Assembly: GCF_023518235.1 (NCBI RefSeq)
Contig: NZ_CP090423.1
Span: forward strand, 930,001 to 994,000
DNA: 64,000 bases
Direction: 5' to 3'
DNA from: Stenotrophomonas maltophilia
GTDB taxonomy: Bacteria; Pseudomonadota; Gammaproteobacteria; Xanthomonadales; Xanthomonadaceae
The translations under genes were made by a program, and so were the position numbers. The notes below the pieces were generated by a model. That model did not search any database and was not told where the DNA came from. It saw only the letters and a program-made list of their open reading frames with translations. How positions within the stretch are numbered: position 1 is the stretch's first letter; each line of letters starts with the position of its first letter. Shown here in pieces: positions 16,720 through 24,886 of this stretch.

Positions 16720-17791
16720 TGCTTCCCCCTACCTGGTTTGCCGTATTCTGTATCTTCTCAATGATGGCGATTGCCTTGTCGGACATCTTCTCGCGCATGC
16801 GAATGAACTCGGTTCGCAGGTACCCGACATGCACAAGCGCAGCACGGACGTCAGATGGAGTGAAGCGTTCGAAACTCTGCTGAAACCAAGCGTTCGTTAG
16901 CAGATTCCGCACGGTCGATGTGAAGGAGCACATCGGCCAGCCACTATGTTCGGGAAGTCCCACCTCCCTCCGGAGGGCGGACACAGCATCGCAAATCATC
17001 TCCGTTTCAGATTCCAGCCGCCATCCGCGATCAAATGCGTCGGTGGCGAAGTATCTAGAAAATGGCATGTCCTCTGTCGGCCACCATGCTGCGCCGTCGT
17101 AGCGCGACAGGGCATGCCTGACCTCATCTCGCGCCGCAAGAGGAAGAAATGGGGCTGAGTCCAGAAACCACCGGCGAACAACATGTGACGGATGGTGCTG
17201 CCACATGTCGCCAAGCTCGATGCCCTGCTGGTCACTTTGGTACACAAAGACCAAAAAGAGAGTAAGCCTGTCCTTGCTCATCAAGTTATCAAGATCTTCT
17301 AAGCACTGAAACTCAAGATTGGTGAGCCGTTGAGCACTGTCGATGAACAATACGTACCTGCGTACGTCGGCGTGCCCACACGCGGCGCGCATGTGATTGT
17401 GTATTCGTGCCCTCAGCTCGTGAGGCCTGGCCGATGACCAGCGCGGCATTCCCAGTTGATGTGAAAGCGCGTGCCAGAAGCTCAGCGGGCTCCTGCATGC
17501 ATCTGAGGTTGCGACGATTGCCCTGGCCACACCTGCGCGGCGTCCGTCCTCCACGAGCCAGCGCCAGTCGGTTTCGACTAGATAGTCTTGCGCCGTGGAT
17601 TTGCCAACCCCGCTCTCTGAGTAAAGAGAGCACCCATGATGACCCTGCTGAATGTTGTACAGAACGAAATCCGCCATGCGTTCGACAGGCTTCGTGTTGA
17701 TACGGTAGCCAGACTCAATGAAAAGTGGATGGTCGGGGTCAAGGCGACGGACGGCCATGATGGCCTCCGCAAGGTCCGATCTAGTCATCAA
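16712..17791 (-). CDS. tniB: TniB/TnsC-type AAA+ transposition ATPase
   Basis: The 359-residue product shows Walker A in LYSESGVGKSTAQDYL (about residue 57) and Walker B in YVLFIDSAQRL, with sensor regions further on. In Tn7 and Tn5053 relatives this ATPase couples target recognition by TniQ/TnsD to the DDE transposase and provides target immunity. Its start overlaps the tniA stop by 11 bases, and its stop overlaps the tniQ start by eight. The length is typical of the family. Confidence 0.85.
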   Translation of the reverse strand: MMTRSDLAEAIMAVRRLDPDHPLFIESGYRINTKPVERMADFVLYNIQQGHHGCSLYSESGVGKSTAQDYLVETDWRWLVEDGRRAGVARAIVATSDACRSPLSFWHALSHQLGMPRWSSARPHELRARIHNHMRAACGHADVRRYVLFIDSAQRLTNLEFQCLEDLDNLMSKDRLTLFLVFVYQSDQQGIELGDMWQHHPSHVVRRWFLDSAPFLPLAARDEVRHALSRYDGAAWWPTEDMPFSRYFATDAFDRGWRLESETEMICDAVSALRREVGLPEHSGWPMCSFTSTVRNLLTNAWFQQSFERFTPSDVRAALVHVGYLRTEFIRMREKMSDKAIAIIEKIQNTANQVGGSNE

Positions 17792-19631
17792 GATTCACCT
17801 TGCCTCCCCGGGGGACTCTTACCGGGATGTGAGCTGGCTGGGACCGAATGTCGGGCAGACGGCCGAAGTGCAACTGCTGCAAGCGCGCAAGTTGGTCGAC
17901 TGCGGGTTGGGACGTGTCTGCAGTAGATCGAAGATGCGCTATGAAGGCTTCAATTGCACACTCCACGCCAGCGATTGAGAAATCACTGCGCTGTTTGGAC
18001 CAACGACAGATGATCCTTCGCGTCCTCTCGTCATGCGGCGCGCGCGACCAAGGCGCTCGCGCGGTAGCCACTCCGAATGGCACGGTGGCACTTTGAAGTA
18101 GCACGATTGAACGAAGATCGCGCCTATTCACGCGCGCAAGAATCCTGGTGCCAATCAGTCCCCATTTATCGTTAAGGGAAGGGGATCGGTAGTCCGCATA
18201 CAAGTAGGTGACATGGGGCAACTCCCCATTATCCTTGTTGCCTTTTACGGGCAGGCTTACGATTGTCGAAGCCATATCTGCAGCATCCAGGCCACAGGTT
18301 TCCGGCGCAAACGCAAACGCTGACTCTTTGCGATTCGTGAGATACGCTAGCGGCGTCATCTGTCCGAGTGCGGAGTGAGGCGTCGCGTTGTAGTTGGCTA
18401 TGATGACGTCCAGGAGCTCCTCGAGAAGGTGCATCTGGATGGGATGGGCATCCGGAGAGAAGTTGCTGATCCTGATCTTGTTTTCCCCCAGCCGTTTGGC
18501 GGGCTCAAAACCGCCGGGGATCTTACGCAGCGCACCACGTTCCAAGCGCGAGAAGAATTGCTCTACAATGGGTCGTGAGCGCGGTGTGTGCGACTTTCCG
18601 AAGATCATCACACCTCCCCGAGCCCTGCAGAATGCTGCTTCGAGTGCATGGGCCGAGTGCGCAAGGAAGTTGTCCAGTGCGACAGCGGCCGAGCGCGTGA
18701 CTATCGGCGTTGCTGCCTGATAGACGGGCATTCCAGCGCCAGGTGCGTAGAAGAGGTCCGGGATCGTCAGGTCCCTGGGAGCCCAGGGTTCCATTGACTT
18801 GGACAAGCAGAGCGCTACATCAAGATTGTCATAGCTCTGGCCGACACAGAGAAGCCATCCCGTTACCGCCCTGGATTCAGTCTCTATTTCGATGAGAAGC
18901 CATAGCCGTGACACTTTGCGCGTAACACGCGCGCCATTGGGCATATCGATGGAGATCTTGCATTCAACATCGATTTGGTGCGCGTCAAACTCCGTTCTGG
19001 CGAACAGGCCCATCCGTACTGCTTGCTCCAAAGCGACAGGAGCGTTCGATGCCGATTGAGGTTCATAAAGGTCCACGTCGGCTACTGCCGACTGCCGCCG
19101 CTTGAGCAAAGCAAGCAGCGAGCGCTTCCCCTTGCCAGGATCGTTCAGGGGGAATTTGTCCTCCAGGTTGTGCTGCTTCAGCTCCGCAAGGACTCGTTGG
19201 TGCAATTTTACGAACGCGCTTGGAGGGCGGCCCGGCGGCAGATGGGTTGCAAAGCCATCGATCAAGGCTTTAACACTCGGCACAGCTTCGGAGACTTTGT
19301 GCCACGCAAATCTTCCTGGAACCAGCGGCAATTCCGCGGGTTCGAAGGAAAGCTCAGTCGAGTAACTGCCCCATGGAATGCATACGCGAAATCCGTGCGG
19401 CATGCCATCGTGGGCTATCGTGGGCGCTTTCATTGCCATGCGCTTCAGGCGTTTGTGGCAGATTCCATATCTCCGGGATATAGCGGTGATGGTGGAACGG
19501 CCCAGAAGCAAGGCGGTGAGTGCTTCCTTGGCCACGCGGAACTTGGAGAGATGATCTGGTGCAATATCAACCGGATGTGGGGAGTACCACTCGTCGAGTG
19601 TCGCCTGATCATAGATTTCGTACCTAGCCAT
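17781..19631 (-). CDS. tniA: TniA/TnsB-type DDE transposase
   Basis: This 616-residue protein has an N-terminal winged-helix region (AISRRYGICHKRLKRM, a DNA-binding segment). An rve/RNase H-like core spans about residues 230-440, and a Mu-transposase-type C-terminal domain follows (NATPHSALGQMTPLAYL). Candidate catalytic positions are IEIETESRAVTGW, ALDNFLAHS and RPIVEQFFSRLERG. The first strand shows glutamate where aspartate is usual, which is unexpected. ATG 19631 is chosen because MARYEIYDQ begins the conserved part. It overlaps the tnsA-like stop by eight bases. Confidence 0.82.
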   Translation of the reverse strand: MARYEIYDQATLDEWYSPHPVDIAPDHLSKFRVAKEALTALLLGRSTITAISRRYGICHKRLKRMAMKAPTIAHDGMPHGFRVCIPWGSYSTELSFEPAELPLVPGRFAWHKVSEAVPSVKALIDGFATHLPPGRPPSAFVKLHQRVLAELKQHNLEDKFPLNDPGKGKRSLLALLKRRQSAVADVDLYEPQSASNAPVALEQAVRMGLFARTEFDAHQIDVECKISIDMPNGARVTRKVSRLWLLIEIETESRAVTGWLLCVGQSYDNLDVALCLSKSMEPWAPRDLTIPDLFYAPGAGMPVYQAATPIVTRSAAVALDNFLAHSAHALEAAFCRARGGVMIFGKSHTPRSRPIVEQFFSRLERGALRKIPGGFEPAKRLGENKIRISNFSPDAHPIQMHLLEELLDVIIANYNATPHSALGQMTPLAYLTNRKESAFAFAPETCGLDAADMASTIVSLPVKGNKDNGELPHVTYLYADYRSPSLNDKWGLIGTRILARVNRRDLRSIVLLQSATVPFGVATARAPWSRAPHDERTRRIICRWSKQRSDFSIAGVECAIEAFIAHLRSTADTSQPAVDQLARLQQLHFGRLPDIRSQPAHIPVRVPRGGKVNLDD

Positions 19632-20343
19632 GACGCACCTCCACGAGGGCATCCGGATCCCCTGGGCGATAGTCCACGAGTTGTACGCGGCCGGTGTAGA
19701 CGAGGCTTGCCACTGCGCAAGCCACTGCGAACCGGGCCTGGCCCGTCTGCAGTTGTAATGCGCTCATGGTGAGGCGCTCAACGTTCTGGAGCATGTCCTC
19801 AATCCTCACTTCCAACTGCCTGGCCCCCGCGATCTTTGCATTGGCCCAGACAAGCGGAAGTAGTTCGTAGGCAACAGCGACCTCGCTGGCGCGAGATGCC
19901 AGAGAGTTTTCGTGGACAAGTCGCAATACGAGCCCTTGATTCAAGGCCATGTGGATGAGCTCGTCATCTGCGGGAAGCTTGACTAAGCCAACGCTCAGTG
20001 AAGCCACCCGTTTTGTAGGGATTACAAACTGGTAGTGCTGGGTGCCATCCCTCCGCCCGACCCAGAAGCTCAACTCAAGGTCGCGCTTCTCGCCTACCGT
20101 GATTCGACGCGGCCTCTCAACATACATCTCCACCTGGGGGTCAAATTCGAGCATCAGCGCCTGGCAAAAGTTGACCAGGTCGGCCACCGTTACGGTCCGC
20201 CCATTCTTCGGGGACTGAAATACAAAGATTTCGCGGCGGTCGCGCTTGCCGCGTGCTAGCTCGAGAGGGGAATGGGGCAGATGCCCCTCACGGCGGTCTT
20301 CGTCCGTCGGTTTGGCGGTCGCGCTTTTTCCTGCGGTCATCAT
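19624..20343 (-). CDS. TnsA-like endonuclease of the transposon
   Basis: This 239-residue protein is the first gene of the transposition operon. Residues 45-115 resemble a TnsA catalytic core: MLEFDPQVEMYVERPRRI (acidic strand and turn), then KRDLELSFWV with the candidate aspartate, then YQFVIPTK with a lysine at the strand end. The C-terminal half is helical. In Tn7, TnsA cuts the 5' strands so that the element moves by cut and paste. The similarity is weak, and identification leans on its place before a TnsB-like transposase. Confidence 0.6.
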   Translation of the reverse strand: MMTAGKSATAKPTDEDRREGHLPHSPLELARGKRDRREIFVFQSPKNGRTVTVADLVNFCQALMLEFDPQVEMYVERPRRITVGEKRDLELSFWVGRRDGTQHYQFVIPTKRVASLSVGLVKLPADDELIHMALNQGLVLRLVHENSLASRASEVAVAYELLPLVWANAKIAGARQLEVRIEDMLQNVERLTMSALQLQTGQARFAVACAVASLVYTGRVQLVDYRPGDPDALVEVRHG

Positions 20344-20715
20344 CCTGCTCCTCAGCCGTCGGCTTGCGAACGTCTGCCCGGTCTCGAGATTGGAACAAGG
20401 TGCCCATTCAGGTTCGCCTCCGCCATATGAGATGGGGAGGAAATGGGCGCACCCCTCCGCGCGAACGGGAAGTCGCTTGACTTTGTCAAGGAAAAGGGTG
20501 AGCCTCAGGGTACAGGCTGAGTTTCACCACCATCTGCTCCAACAGATGTCACTTGCCCCCGCGCCAACGGGGGCAAGTCATTTCCAGGGTTCGGAGATGT
20601 TAGTTTCCGGCTCTTGGTACTCTCCTCGGCGCTCGGCGAGCGCATCTTCGGGGACGTCTTGAGTCTGTTCTTGAAACGCTACAAGCCCGGCCCCTTGAGT
20701 TTGGGTTGTGGGGCG
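20344..20715. other. Intergenic region upstream of the transposition operon
   Basis: No gene is supported. It should hold the promoter of the tnsA-tniABQ operon and contains two inverted repeats (CATCTG/CAGATG at 20531-20548 and a strong hairpin at 20551-20578). A TTGACTTTGTCAAGG motif near 20474 is itself a palindrome and could be an operator. Confidence 0.4.
20551..20578. terminator. Strong GC hairpin
   Basis: ACTTGCCCCC and GGGGGCAAGT form a perfect ten-base stem around GCGCCAAC, followed by a short T-rich run. It sits between two leftward genes and probably ends the transcript of the HTH gene at 20716-21039. Confidence 0.55.
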
Positions 20716-21039
20716 TCATTCCTGGTTGGGCTTCAGAGCAGCCGCTTCATCTTGCGGGGTGCCAGATACTGCCGGCGGACTGATTGCGGCCCTCAGCCCA
20801 ACCATCCAGTCGGCGATGTCCATCGCAAAGGCAAATTTGCCGCGGCGGCCGGGCACTTTGAATATCTTCACGGGCAAGGTTCCGCGTGCCTCTGCTTGGC
20901 GGAGCGCGTGGCTGGAGCGATAGCCAAGAGCTCGCGGCAAGTTTTCATAGCCGATGAGAGGCCCGAAATGAAAGGTCAATTCTCTTTCGATCTCACGGCG
21001 TTCCGGGGCCAGGATTGATTCGTTGGTCCGCTCCGTCAT
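20716..21039 (-). CDS. Small HTH DNA-binding protein
   Basis: This 107-residue protein has a helix-turn-helix-like middle, LPRALGYRSSHALRQAEARG, followed by a wing-like KIFKVPGRRGKFAFAMDIADWM. The pattern matches excisionase or MerR-like adaptors found in plasmids and mobile elements. It lies upstream of the transposition operon on the same strand and may regulate it. A hairpin follows its stop. No close family is assigned. Confidence 0.55.
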   Translation of the reverse strand: MTERTNESILAPERREIERELTFHFGPLIGYENLPRALGYRSSHALRQAEARGTLPVKIFKVPGRRGKFAFAMDIADWMVGLRAAISPPAVSGTPQDEAAALKPNQE

Positions 21040-21159
21040 GGCGTGGTCACACCCCGTCGCTTGTGTCCTCCTGATTCTGCCCCTCTAATACGGATGGTGG
21101 AAGGAGTAACAAACTCGCGTTTCGTTACCCATCAAAGGTGAATGGGGAGGGGCACGGCC

Positions 21160-22071
21160 ATGGCGCTCAAAGAGATACCCTTTTACGGCGAGGCGCGACT
21201 TGCCCGCATGCGTGCAAGCACGAGCATACTTCCCGCCAACCGAGCCGTGCCGTACTGCCTGCGATCACTCAGTGTCGGATTGTGGTTTGAATGCTTGCGA
21301 AGCCGAATGGGCCTATCCAGCGCATACGCGCTCGGACAGTCGATATCCCCGGAGCGTCCCGGCTGCCACTCCAATGTGTGGGTGAAATATGCCCATGCGG
21401 AACACGTCCCGTCCCAGGCGACGCAGGCAGCAGCCGAGGCGCGCTATCCCGGCTCCCGCATGGTTCTATGTTCACCGGTCTGGGCCGCTCTGAATGTCCA
21501 CGAGGCACTTGGCGGTTGTGGAGAATCAATACTCATGTCGCTCAGTGCACCTGTGCAACTGGAAGTGTTCAGCGGAGCGAGCTTGCGAGCCGGCATGTTT
21601 GTCCGCCGAGACCGTCGGTTACGAGAGATCACCGAGGGCTTGTGCGGGCTGGGCACTCTGGATAGCCTGGCGGCACTAGTGGTGATGTTGAGGGTCGCCC
21701 ATGAGCAGGGCAGACGGCATGACTGCTTTGCCTTGGGGCGTGCACTGCACGATTGCCTGCTACTGGTGGGGCAGGATAGTCCCATCCAGCTTATTGCCGA
21801 AGAGCTGTTCTGGTACTTCAGCCATTTCGTGCTTCCTTTCACAGGGTGCCGGGGTGTTCGGATTGCATCGTCGCGACGCCGCTTGCTCCTGCAGCATGAG
21901 GTTCTCTCCCGCCTCGTACTTGAGCTTGAAGACAGCGGGTTCGACTATCTCCCAGGCATGCGTCACCCGCTCTTGCGGGTAGTCCGCAATCAGCAGCATG
22001 CTCCGTCTTTGCGCTTCTTCTCGCCCGGCGTCGGACCCTGCAGCGCAACATCGCGGCAGATGGCGCGGTAG
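21160..22071 (+). CDS. Hypothetical protein of transposon cargo
   Basis: The 303-residue product starts at ATG 21160 behind GGGGAGGGG, a better site than the ATG 18 bases upstream. I see no signal peptide, membrane segment or catalytic motif. There is a helical middle (LCGLGTLDSLAALVVMLRVAH) and an arginine-rich tail. It is the first plus-strand gene after the transposition operon. No family was recognised. Confidence 0.5.
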   Translation: MALKEIPFYGEARLARMRASTSILPANRAVPYCLRSLSVGLWFECLRSRMGLSSAYALGQSISPERPGCHSNVWVKYAHAEHVPSQATQAAAEARYPGSRMVLCSPVWAALNVHEALGGCGESILMSLSAPVQLEVFSGASLRAGMFVRRDRRLREITEGLCGLGTLDSLAALVVMLRVAHEQGRRHDCFALGRALHDCLLLVGQDSPIQLIAEELFWYFSHFVLPFTGCRGVRIASSRRRLLLQHEVLSRLVLELEDSGFDYLPGMRHPLLRVVRNQQHAPSLRFFSPGVGPCSATSRQMAR

Positions 22072-22114
22072 CGCTATCAATACAGAGTCTTGTTGAGACG
22101 AGGAGGCATCCAGG

Positions 22115-22210
22115 ATGGTGAGCGCAGAGACTAAAGGCTCGACCGATTACGAAATGAGCCGCTTGTGGTGGGCGGCACGGCTGTCGCAGTCGAGTAGAGG
22201 CTCAAGATGA
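22115..22210 (+). CDS. Possible 31-residue leader peptide coupled to the next gene
   Basis: ATG 22115 follows GAGGAGG at good spacing, and the frame reads MVSAETKGSTDYEMSRLWW... to TGA 22208-22210. That stop overlaps the next gene's ATG (ATGA), the usual sign of translational coupling. The peptide has no recognised family and could be a short gene or a leader needed to translate the downstream gene. Confidence 0.4.
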   Translation: MVSAETKGSTDYEMSRLWWAARLSQSSRGSR

Positions 22211-22764
22211 TTGCCTATCTTGGTTGGGGGTCGCTGGTATGGCAACCCGACGGTCTACCGGTTCGTGGACAGTGGCTGGCAGACGGGCCAACGGTTTGCG
22301 TAGAGTTTTTAAGGCAATCCGGCAATGGACGGCTTACGTTGGTCATGCATGCGGCCGCGTCTGCTGTCACCTCCTTCTGGGTTGAGGCTGGTACCGACGA
22401 CGAGGGCGACGCCAAGCGAGCCTTGCGTGAGCGGGAAGCCATTCCCTCAAAGAACATGGAGCGACACTTGGGGGTCTGGACACATGGCTGTCCAGCACCG
22501 GCGAGTATTCCTGGGCTCGCTGACTGGGCCGCTGCTCGCGGGATTACCACTGTGCTATGGACGGCGCTGCCACCGAAGTTCAACGGGGAAAATCAACGCG
22601 TCCCATCAGTGGAAGAAGCAGTTGCCTACCTCGCAAGCCTCTCAGGGCAAACTGCGACGCTCGCAGAAGAGTACGTCCGGCGAGCCCCGCCCCAGATTGA
22701 CACCGTCTATCGTCGTGAGTTTGCTGCACGTCTAGGCTGGCATCCCCTTCCGAAAGGGAGCTAA
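22207..22764 (+). CDS. Gamma-glutamylcyclotransferase-like fold protein
   Basis: The 185-residue product begins MIAYLGWGSLVW, the glycine-serine loop motif of GGCT/AIG2-like enzymes (YGSL). It continues with FLRQSGNGRLTLVM and a mixed alpha/beta pattern. Known members cyclise gamma-glutamyl amines, but the catalytic glutamate is not obvious here. The gene overlaps a tiny ORF by four bases. It converges on the Pycsar-type operon and may belong to the defence cargo. Confidence 0.55.
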   Translation: MIAYLGWGSLVWQPDGLPVRGQWLADGPTVCVEFLRQSGNGRLTLVMHAAASAVTSFWVEAGTDDEGDAKRALREREAIPSKNMERHLGVWTHGCPAPASIPGLADWAAARGITTVLWTALPPKFNGENQRVPSVEEAVAYLASLSGQTATLAEEYVRRAPPQIDTVYRREFAARLGWHPLPKGS

Positions 22765-22915
22765 CTGCGACGTGCGTGTGATAGCCGATGGCCAAACTCC
22801 GGCAATGGCCAGCACCGTTTCTCACCTTGGGCCGACTTGGGCCGGAAGGCCCGGCCCTGTCAGCGCTGCCCGGGGCTCCGGCTCAACAACTGGATGAGCA
22901 GAAGCCACTTGTGTG

Positions 22916-23440
22916 TCACTTTGCCGGCGGAGGCAGCACAACGATGAGTGCCATCCATGGGGCGATTGCCAGAACAGTGGCAATGTACGCGTACTTCAAA
23001 CAGCTGAATTTTGACGAGAGAATCTTGGAATTGCGCCAACATTGACCCAGGAGGTCTTCCTCGAACTCCATCAGCGTACGCTCCGCGCACTTCTGCAAGA
23101 ACTCGTGCTCGGCCATGCTCGACACCCGTTCAAAGAAGATGAGCGAATTTGACCCGCCTCGCAGTTCCGGAAAATATCCGTACCACAGGTGCCAGAAGCT
23201 AACAGTAAGCGGTGTAAGGAACAAAACGCCCACAACCGAGATCAGGGCCGTTAGTTCATCAAGTTTCGGCAGCCGCGTCGCGATCATGGCAAGCATGCCC
23301 AGGTTGATACCCAGGCCGACCGAGAGTTTTGTGTCTACACGGGAGAAGAAGCCCAAGACCAAATTCAGCTGCTGCCAAGCGGCACTAACGCGGTCGCTTT
23401 GATTTGGCGGGTGGCCGCCAGAATTTTGAGGTTCTTGCAC
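22916..23440 (-). CDS. PycTM-like membrane effector of a Pycsar-type system
   Basis: The 174-residue product fits the Pycsar effector family (DUF5706-like). A cytosolic N-terminal helix, SAAWQQLNLVLGFFSRVDTK, is followed by two adjacent membrane segments (LSVGLGINLGMLAMIA and ALISVVGVLFLTPLTV), a polar helical domain, and a last membrane segment (YIATVLAIAPWMALIVVL). Such effectors are thought to depolarise the membrane after binding a cyclic pyrimidine nucleotide. GTG 23440 lies inside the end of the E2-like gene, giving a 56-base overlap; the start is uncertain. It is the third gene of a minus-strand operon led by a cyclase. Confidence 0.72.
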   Translation of the reverse strand: MQEPQNSGGHPPNQSDRVSAAWQQLNLVLGFFSRVDTKLSVGLGINLGMLAMIATRLPKLDELTALISVVGVLFLTPLTVSFWHLWYGYFPELRGGSNSLIFFERVSSMAEHEFLQKCAERTLMEFEEDLLGQCWRNSKILSSKFSCLKYAYIATVLAIAPWMALIVVLPPPAK

Positions 23441-24263
23441 GGGGTGAGTTCTCTGTCTTGAGGGATACGGTTTGTGTTCGTTTGATGGCAGATCGAAGAC
23501 CGCAGATGTCCAGCGTTCCGCAGCAGCGCGCTCCTGCAGCCGCACAATCCTCAAGGAAAGCTGTGTCGGCCAGCGCACATCGGTGCTGTTCCAAGATGAA
23601 AGTGACCAGGGCCGCAGCGTGGTCGCCACATGCAGTGATCGCACCGTCAGGATCGCGGCCACATGGGCAGACTGGGGGTCTCCCGACCAAGGTTTCAGTG
23701 CGCGTCGACACCCGAGCAAGGAGTAGTTTGCCGTGCCAGAGCTCGAGCCTCCGCTTCTGAGGGCGCGAATCCTTGCGGACCATGAACTGCCCCGCGAGCA
23801 CATCTGCCTTGAATGCCGGACCCAGTCGTTCGGCTGCCTGCTCAGCATTGGCCTGATGCTGCGCAGCACGACCGTGCGCGCGGCCGTTCTCCGCTCCAGG
23901 AAAGACCCGGCGGGCGTTCGCGCCGATCTGGTAGGTCAGGTACTGGTAGACCGTGGCCCACCAATGCCTCGCTGCTGCTTCGTCTTGGATCCGGCTCGGA
24001 TTGTCTTCTCCCCAGCCGAGGCAGAAGCTACGGTCACCGTTGATATGCCGATCGGGACAGAACCCCGGCAGCATGCCGGGGTCGGCGATCTCGCGCACTG
24101 AGACGTGCTCGCCTGCAACGGAGACGAGCAATCTAAATGCGTACTCGGCTCCGCCGGCCCGAACCACTGTGATCCCAACCAGCCCCCCGACAGGGTCTAC
24201 GATCAACGTGGCACCGTAGTCCGGTGCCACGCGCTGCAGCAGCTCCAAAGGCCTTGGCGTCAC
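23385..24263 (-). CDS. E2 (ubiquitin-conjugating)-like cysteine-rich protein in a Pycsar-type operon
   Basis: The 292-residue product has an N-terminal domain with FCPDRHINGDRSFCLGW (about residue 68). This resembles the E2 flap and active-site stretch of bacterial UBC-like proteins, in which a histidine-asparagine pair precedes the catalytic cysteine. A long helix follows, then a cysteine-rich C-terminal part (PVCPCGRDPDG, CGDHAA, CCGTLDICGL). GTG 24263 overlaps the cyclase stop (GTGA), so the two are coupled. No E1, ubiquitin-like or deubiquitinase gene is nearby. It might modify or scaffold the cyclase or effector. Confidence 0.6.
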   Translation of the reverse strand: MTPRPLELLQRVAPDYGATLIVDPVGGLVGITVVRAGGAEYAFRLLVSVAGEHVSVREIADPGMLPGFCPDRHINGDRSFCLGWGEDNPSRIQDEAAARHWWATVYQYLTYQIGANARRVFPGAENGRAHGRAAQHQANAEQAAERLGPAFKADVLAGQFMVRKDSRPQKRRLELWHGKLLLARVSTRTETLVGRPPVCPCGRDPDGAITACGDHAAALVTFILEQHRCALADTAFLEDCAAAGARCCGTLDICGLRSAIKRTQTVSLKTENSPRARTSKFWRPPAKSKRPR

Positions 24264-24886
24264 GTCGCGGCCACATGAGGACGGATCGGCTGCGCGAGCG
24301 CAGGAGCCACTGCGGGTGCCACTTCAGCGTAGTGTGCCTCCAGTGTTGCCTTCGCCACGCGGTCCCCGGATGCGGCGAGTTCCTCCACCGCTGCGGCATA
24401 GTCTAGGTTCGCCGCCTTTCGCTTGTCGGTAAAGACGGTCCGTATCGCGGCGCTGGCGGCCTTGTAGGCATTTTCACCAATGGCCGTCTCCACACCGTCG
24501 CAGAGTCGTTGTTGGGCTTCAGATTCCAACACCGCTCGCCCCGTGGCACACCGCAGAAGGCTCCCCTTCATGCCCAGGCGGGAAATGGCAAGGGGGCCAA
24601 GTTCGAAGCCAATGGCCAATCCCAGCTCTGCCACTTCCGCGCCTTCGGCGCTCAGTTGCTCCAGGGCAGTGGAGAAACTGCTGCGCAATGCACCCGCGCA
24701 CTGGGCAGCGGTGCTGACCGTGTCCTGCGCATCTGTCGTCTGTGACGTGCCCTCCAGCAGCACCCCATGAAGGCAGTCGCCAATAAAACGGACACGACGC
24801 CCTCCAAAATCCTCGTGTACGACCGCATCCAGCTCAGAGCGCAATACGTGCAGTGTTCGAACCAGATGTTCGGGATCCTCCTCTAA
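24260..24886 (-). pseudogene. Nucleotidyl cyclase, C-terminal half, separated by an IS element
   Basis: This frame is the second half of a class III cyclase gene cut by the IS at 24887-26056. Removing the IS and one CTAA copy joins the codons for DKHL to EEDPEHL and restores one frame of 510 residues. This half holds HEDFGGRRVRFIGDCLHGVL, with the second metal-binding aspartate, and a long C-terminal helical region. The typical asparagine of the transition-state loop is missing (CATGRAVLESE). It overlaps the E2-like gene by four bases. As it stands, the gene cannot make the full enzyme. Confidence 0.8.
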
